Of a stretch of DNA of 64,000 bases, positions 63,721 to 64,000 are shown piece after piece. Origin of the DNA: Bombardia bombarda (lineage: Eukaryota > Ascomycota > Sordariomycetes > Sordariales > Lasiosphaeriaceae). The stretch is taken from NCBI GenBank assembly GCA_030512295.1, contig JAULSR010000001.1, positions 10,067,001 to 10,131,000 of the forward strand. The letters run 5' to 3'. The number at the start of each line of letters is the position of its first letter. The first letter of the stretch is position 1. Under the pieces are notes generated by a model. It was not told the DNA's origin. It was given only the letters and a program-made list of their open reading frames with translations, and did no database searches. Made by a program: the position numbers and the translations under genes.

Positions 63721-64000
63721 CAGACTTTCCTGAAACGGGCATTTCTAGACAGTGGTAGGTGTTGACACTTGGTCAGGTGGGTGAAAAGCCGCTGTATAGA
63801 AGTATGGCCTGATGGGAGCCTTCTCTGAGTTCTTCATTTGCCCATAGTGTTTTGATTTTCTTGTGGAGCTGTTTGGACGGTCGCTTGACCGACTCTTAAC
63901 GGAGGTGGTTAGGCAGCAAGTTGTGCGGGTCGAGTTGGAGAACCCTCTCCTTCGGCACAGAAGAATTCGGGACCAATCTTTGTGGATGCAATATATGAGA
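63721..64000. other. Right edge, nothing firm
   Basis: 280 bp upstream of the readable ankyrin repeats. It may hold the 5' part of the same decayed gene, but I cannot read a domain in it. Confidence 0.4.

Overview
The window is nuclear DNA of a filamentous ascomycete (Pezizomycotina, probably Sordariomycetes). The genes carry short 46-176 bp introns with GT-AG borders, and the protein families are typical of such fungi: WSC, PTH11-type rhodopsin domain, Zn(II)2Cys6, HPP, Dabb, TauD, HNH secreted nuclease. Gaps between genes are long, AT-richer and full of microsatellites. No PKS, NRPS or terpene-cyclase backbone gene is present, and nothing is prokaryotic or viral.

Layout. At 1-8 kb there is an edge-truncated unknown gene, a secreted two-WSC protein, a long gene-poor stretch and a TauD-type dioxygenase. 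From 8 to 31 kb lies an oxidoreductase-rich stretch: Dabb protein, aldo-keto reductase with an 11-nt exon, SDR, small secreted protein, secreted BBE-type FAD oxidase, Cys-tailed P/Q-rich protein behind a 17-bp purine minisatellite, second SDR, Zn2Cys6 regulator, small stress-type protein, a decayed ubiquitin-like-domain gene, and an MFS transporter with two CGG-N5-CCG palindromes in its promoter. From 33 to 46 kb come an orphan Asp/Ser-repeat protein, a secreted HNH nuclease with a tRNA-Trp gene inside an intron, a DUF676-type hydrolase, a small secreted protein, the ribosome-assembly WD40 protein RRB1/GRWD1 and an O-fucosyltransferase-like protein. From 48 to 62 kb are an HPP membrane protein, a cytochrome P450, a PTH11-like receptor, a UbiA-type aromatic prenyltransferase and a divergent pair of indoleamine 2,3-dioxygenase and kynureninase. 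The right edge holds a decayed ankyrin-repeat gene.

How the genes may work together. IDO and kynureninase are steps of tryptophan breakdown to anthranilate or 3-hydroxyanthranilate. They share a 567-bp promoter carrying six CGGAAG motifs, three of them 15 bp apart. With the adjacent aromatic prenyltransferase and P450 they could form a tryptophan-derived prenylated-anthranilate pathway. This is inference only; the formamidase step is not in the window.

Caution on sequence quality. Six otherwise sound genes (TauD, small secreted protein, RRB1, PTH11-like, UbiA, IDO) each need one to three single-base corrections. All can be explained by lost C or G bases, nearly all in C/G runs. Because RRB1 is essential in yeast, consensus error in this assembly is more likely than real mutation. 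The two true pseudogenes (about 26-28 kb and 62-64 kb) look different: they carry substitution stops and scattered shifts.
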